Source: Zygnema cylindricum
Lineage: Eukaryota > Streptophyta > Zygnematophyceae > Zygnematales > Zygnemataceae
DNA length: 64,000 bases
NCBI GenBank assembly: GCA_037447655.1
Contig: JBBHKE010001577.1
Coordinates: 359,545-423,544 of the forward strand
Direction of reading: 5' to 3'
Of this stretch, positions 60,464 to 64,000 are shown piece after piece. Positions within the stretch are counted from its first letter, which is position 1. Each line of letters starts with the position of its first letter. The notes beneath the pieces were generated by a model. The model saw only the letters and a program-made list of their open reading frames with translations. It ran no database searches and was not told where the DNA came from. The translations under genes and the position numbers were made by a program.

Positions 60464-62899
60464 GGGTATGTCCCCATGTGCATAAGTAAGGGTTTTTTTC
60501 TGTCGTTTTGCTGTAAAACTTAGCGCCGTACTGCCTAAGGGTGCGTCTCTATGTGCTTAAGTAAGGGTTTTTTTCTGTCGTTTTCCTGTAAAACTTAGAG
60601 CCGTACCGCGTAAGTTTCAACCGTACAATAAAATAGAAAAAAAGAGAAGTACATTTTGCGTCATCATCGAATTTAAATTGTACTACATCTTGTCGTCTTG
60701 TGTTCTTCGACCCACTTCGACGACAAAAAACGTCATCTTCAACCTTATCTTTAAAATACAGGGCCGATGTGTTTTAAAATTAAGGATTTTCTATAAACAA
60801 ATAGGAACACGTATTCGCACGTGCAATGTTTTGTTCAAAAAAATCAAACGATTTCAAGCGACGTGGAAGTGTACACGATTCGCTATGTTTTGTCCGTTTT
60901 TGTTTAATACGACAAAGAGAAGTACACAGTTTGTTTTGTTTTGTCCGTTTCGATCCGGTACGGATTTTTTTTTTGCAGGGGTCTCAAGGTTTTGATGCCA
61001 TTTCACGTCGAGCCGACAATAGACGCAAAGTCAAAACGCATCTTCTTCAACCGTGAAACGGCACAGGCTGGAGCGCGGTAGGTCTACAATGTCACGAAAA
61101 AACACACGACGTCACAAGCAGTTACGAAAAATGACGTGGGTCACCACAGATTGTAGACGTTGACAGCCGTCACGGGCATCGTTGACGTATACAATCGTCA
61201 CGCCCTAAGTGACAATTTCGTTTGGTACACATAGGTACACCCGAAATCCGGGTCCGCCGGATCTGCGCTAAAAAACAAAAAAAAATCTCTAAGTTTGAAG
61301 TACATAGGGACGCACCCTAAGTTGCAACTGTACGAAGGAATCGCAAATTTGTAGAGTATAATCTGCGTCATCCTCAAATTTAGGATGTATGAAAATTTGT
61401 CGTCTTGCGTTTTTCGACCCACTTCCACGACAAAAAACGTCATCTTCAACCTTACGTTTAAAACACATGCGCGGTGTGTTTTAAAACTAGGTATTTTCGA
61501 TAAACAAATAGGAACATATATTCGCACGTGCAGTAATTTTCGAACATTTTCATGCGATTTCCAAAGACAAAGAAAAGTACAGTATTCGCTATGTTTTGTC
61601 CGTTTCCGTTCGAATACGACGAAGAAAAGTACACAATTTGTTTGGTTTTGTCCATTTTCGTCCGGTACGGATTTCTTTTTTGCGGGGGTCTTCAAATTCC
61701 GATGCCATTTCACGCCGACCGGATAGGAGACGCAAAGGCAAAGCGCCTCGTCTTCAACCGTGAAACGGCACAGGCTGGAAGGCGGTACGTCTACAATGTC
61801 ACGGTAAGACATGCGACGTCACAAGCAGTTCCAAAAAATAACGTGCGACCACACATTGTAGACGTTGACAATCGTCACAGGTATTGTCGACGTATACAAT
61901 CGTCACAGGTATTGTCGACGTATACAATCGTCACAAGCGTAAGTTACGATTTCGTCCTTACAGACATAGGGACACTTGAAAACCGGGTCCGGCGGATCCG
62001 TGCTAAAATACAAAGTAAGTTCGCTAAGCACATGTACATGAGGACAAATCCTTATATATCATCGTGTTTAGGGTTTGTCCCCATGTACATGTAACTTAGC
62101 GAACTTACTTTGTATTTTAGCGCGGATCCGCCGCACCCGGTTTTCAAGTGTCCCTATGTCTGTAAGGACGAAATCGTAACTTACGCTTTTGACGATTGTA
62201 TACGTCGACAATACTTGTGACGGCTGTCAACGTCTACAATCTGTTGTCGCACGTTATTTTTTGGAACTACTTGTGACGTCGCATGTCTTACCGTGACATT
62301 GTAGACGTACCGCCTTCCAGCCTGTGCCGTTTCACGGTTGAAGACGAGGCTTTGCCTTTGCGTCTCTTACCCGGTCGACGTGAAATCGCATCGGAATTTG
62401 AAGACCCCTGCAAAAAAGAAATCCGTACCGGACGAAAATGGACAAAACCAAACAAATTGTGTACTTTTCTTCGTCGTATTCGAACGAAAACGGACAAAAC
62501 CAAACAAATTGTGTACTTGTCTTCGTCGTATTCGAACGGAAACGGACAAAACATAGCGAATACTATACTTTTCTTTGTCTTTGGAAATCGCATGAAAATT
62601 TTCGAAAATTACTGCACGTGCGAATATATGTTCCTATTTGTTTATCGAAAATACCTTGTTTTAAAACACATCGGGCATGTGTTTTAAACGTAAGGTTGAA
62701 GATGACGTTTTTTGTCGTGGAAGTGGGTCGAAAAACACAAGACGACAATTTTTCATACATCCTAAATTTGAGGATGACGCAAATTGTACTCTACAAATTT
62801 GCGATTCCTTCGTACGGTTGCAACTTAGGCAGTACGGCGCTAAGTTTTACAGCAAAACGACAGAAAAAAACCCTTACTTATGCACATGGGGACATACCC
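60464..62899. mobile_element. Foldback element: two inverted ~778-bp units
   Basis: Outer ends GGGTATGTCCCCATGTGCAT and its exact inverse lie between TAA duplications (60461-60463 and 62900-62902), as in PIF/Harbinger. The two arms (60464-62051 and 62071-62899) are nearly identical in inverted order, with a 19-bp centre. The left arm carries the nested copy at 60539-61317 plus a ~33-bp duplication near 61890. The right arm carries a ~51-bp duplication near 62470. Correcting for these, both arms are close to 775 bp, the size of one unit. No transposase is encoded. Confidence 0.88.
60539..61317. mobile_element. Monomer of the same family nested in the foldback
   Basis: It spans from GGGTGCGTCTCTATGTGCTT to AAGTACATAGGGACGCACCC, with TAA on both sides (60536-60538 and 61318-61320). 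The opposite foldback arm shows the empty site CTGCCTAAGTTGCAACC, which confirms both the boundaries and the TAA duplication. The interior is homologous to, but more diverged than, the arms. Confidence 0.92.
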
Positions 62900-62917
62900 T
62901 AAGTTACGGACCGACTA

Positions 62918-63134
62918 CACCGTGAATCGCTATTAGTGTCAATGTTTTTTTTGCCACTGAAAACATGTCTTCTCCGTACACACTTGTCGGATTGTCAATC
63001 GGATGGCTGCTATTGGAAGAAAAGATTCTCATCTTCCTATTGGCGGTCTGCGATTGACAGCCCGATAAGTGTGCACAGATAAAATATGTTTTCAGTGGCG
63101 AAAAAACCCTTAACACTAATAACGATGAGTGGTG
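62918..63134. mobile_element. CACCG-family MITE, 217 bp
   Basis: Ends CACCGTGAATCGCTATTAGTG and CACTAATAACGATGAGTGGTG flanked by TA. The body resembles the copy at 18951 more than that at 60020 (CTTCCTATTGGCGGTCTGCG). It lies 16 bp beyond the foldback target duplication. Confidence 0.9.
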
Positions 63135-63203
63135 TACTGTTTGTAAGGCATGTAAGTGGACAAGAAAGAAAAGAGGATTTCTTATGTTGTCACCTTGACT
63201 AAC

Positions 63204-63245
63204 CTCAACCATGGTTTTCAAAGCAACAGCATTCCTAGAGGTCCG
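63204..63245 (-). CDS. Possible 42-bp exon of an unidentified gene
   Basis: On the minus strand a strong acceptor (CTATTTTTTTCATACAG) precedes 14 codons reading RTSRNAVALKTMVE, followed by donor GTTAGT. It is too short to identify. If real, the gene's other exons lie to the right, beyond the window, and to the left, with a MITE in an intron. Confidence 0.3.
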
Positions 63246-64000
63246 CTGTATGAAAAAAATAGCTGTATGGGAAAAACAGATGGCTGGGATATAGAATAGA
63301 ATGAACTAGCAGAAGGGAGTATTTGGCAAATTGAGGAAGGGTTATGCCGAAGTCGTTCAAAAATCAAATTTGCTACAAACCGTGTCAAATACATCGCAAG
63401 ATAAACTTGAAGGACAATCTAGTCAAGGTGTAGGTCAAAAAAATGGCTCGAGTTTCTTGAACTACCGCCTCAAAACTGTCTTCTTTTAGCAATCCCAACC
63501 AGACAGGAAGAAAAATGGTAGTGGAATTATTGTTGAAGTTGCAATCACAAAACCCTATCACCAAATGATAAAATTCTTCGTCGATAGCAATAGGACGAAC
63601 ACCTCATATGGGTTTAAAACAGTTACAAAGACGTATTGATGCAAGGAGCGGTAGCACCATTCATGAGTAAACGAACGGGAAAAAGGTCAAAAGAAGAGAG
63701 GAGAAAATGGTTAAACGGTAACGGTTAACCGTTTTTCCAGTTTCGGGTCCGGTTTTCTGCTCTTCATTTATGGAGTCGTTTTATTTATGAAGGCACTTTA
63801 AGTGAGAGATCAAAACCTTGTGATGGACTAAGATGGAAACACATCTTACGAACATTTGTAGACTGTTCCAAAGGGGGCATTGGTGAGAAAAAGGGGACCA
63901 GAAAATGCCATAACAAAAGTGTCTCCGTCCAAAACAAAGGCGGTAACAGGCTATGGCCCCTCACAAAACAGAGGGTTTCTTCAAGAAAAGAAATGAGGGC
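63246..64000. other. Right edge, no gene confidently seen
   Basis: A minus-strand stretch near 63430-63480 reads SFEAVVQETRAIF after an AG and could be another small exon. Otherwise no domain-like frame. Confidence 0.3.

Noticed and set aside
1-64000. CRISPR arrays, bacterial operons or ribosomal RNA genes
   Set aside because: The tandem repeats here lack uniform unrelated spacers, the genes are spliced eukaryotic genes, and no rRNA-like sequence was seen.

Overview
This is nuclear DNA from a green-lineage eukaryote. I count four multi-exon genes with GT-AG or GC-AG introns, no bacterial-style operons, and many microsatellites and small transposons. Two gene families place it among plants or their algal relatives (Streptophyta): a plastid-division MinE with a Ser/Thr-rich transit peptide, and a kinase resembling the PEP-carboxylase-kinase-related (PEPKR) group. 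The heavy load of small inverted-repeat elements and pyrimidine microsatellites makes me lean towards a non-seed streptophyte, but the sequence does not settle the species.

Layout. 1-2.2 kb: 3' remnant of a LINE-like element (minus strand). 3.5-12.3 kb: a complete 16-exon leucyl aminopeptidase gene (minus, 540 aa modelled), including one GC-AG intron. 12.9-15.1 kb: nested small elements, with a hAT-type element carrying an 8-bp target duplication inside an older MITE. 15.6-18.3 kb: a four-exon MinE gene (plus, 259 aa), divergent from the peptidase. 19-20.4 kb: a MITE and a second LINE-like remnant. 23.2-27.4 kb: a gene for a protein with two SAM domains (minus); its intron contains a 1.2-kb GAGAGGGG-type array. 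27.8-28.9 kb: a PIF/Harbinger-like MITE nested in another MITE, with a ~110-bp direct repeat on both sides. 30.4-31.8 kb: a TCTCC array ending in a 689-base assembly gap. 34-40.6 kb: short tandem repeats, then a PIF/Harbinger element with a damaged Myb/trihelix-like ORF1 and an intact DDE transposase. 41.4-42.1 kb: another MITE. 45.8-50.9 kb: the PEPKR-like kinase gene (minus), with an unusually long disordered N-terminal region; its last exon or exons were not found. 52.1-53.1 kb: three MITEs in tandem, separated by identical 12-bp palindromes. 58.7-63.1 kb: more MITEs and a large foldback element, made of two inverted ~778-bp units, one of which has been hit by another copy of the same family.

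The four host genes have no evident shared pathway. The aminopeptidase is a housekeeping protease, MinE positions the plastid division ring, the kinase is a Ser/Thr kinase, and the SAM protein is probably a protein-interaction scaffold. The most unusual content is in the mobile elements: small elements with recognisable target duplications nested in one another give relative ages, and unrelated element types share an internal module.
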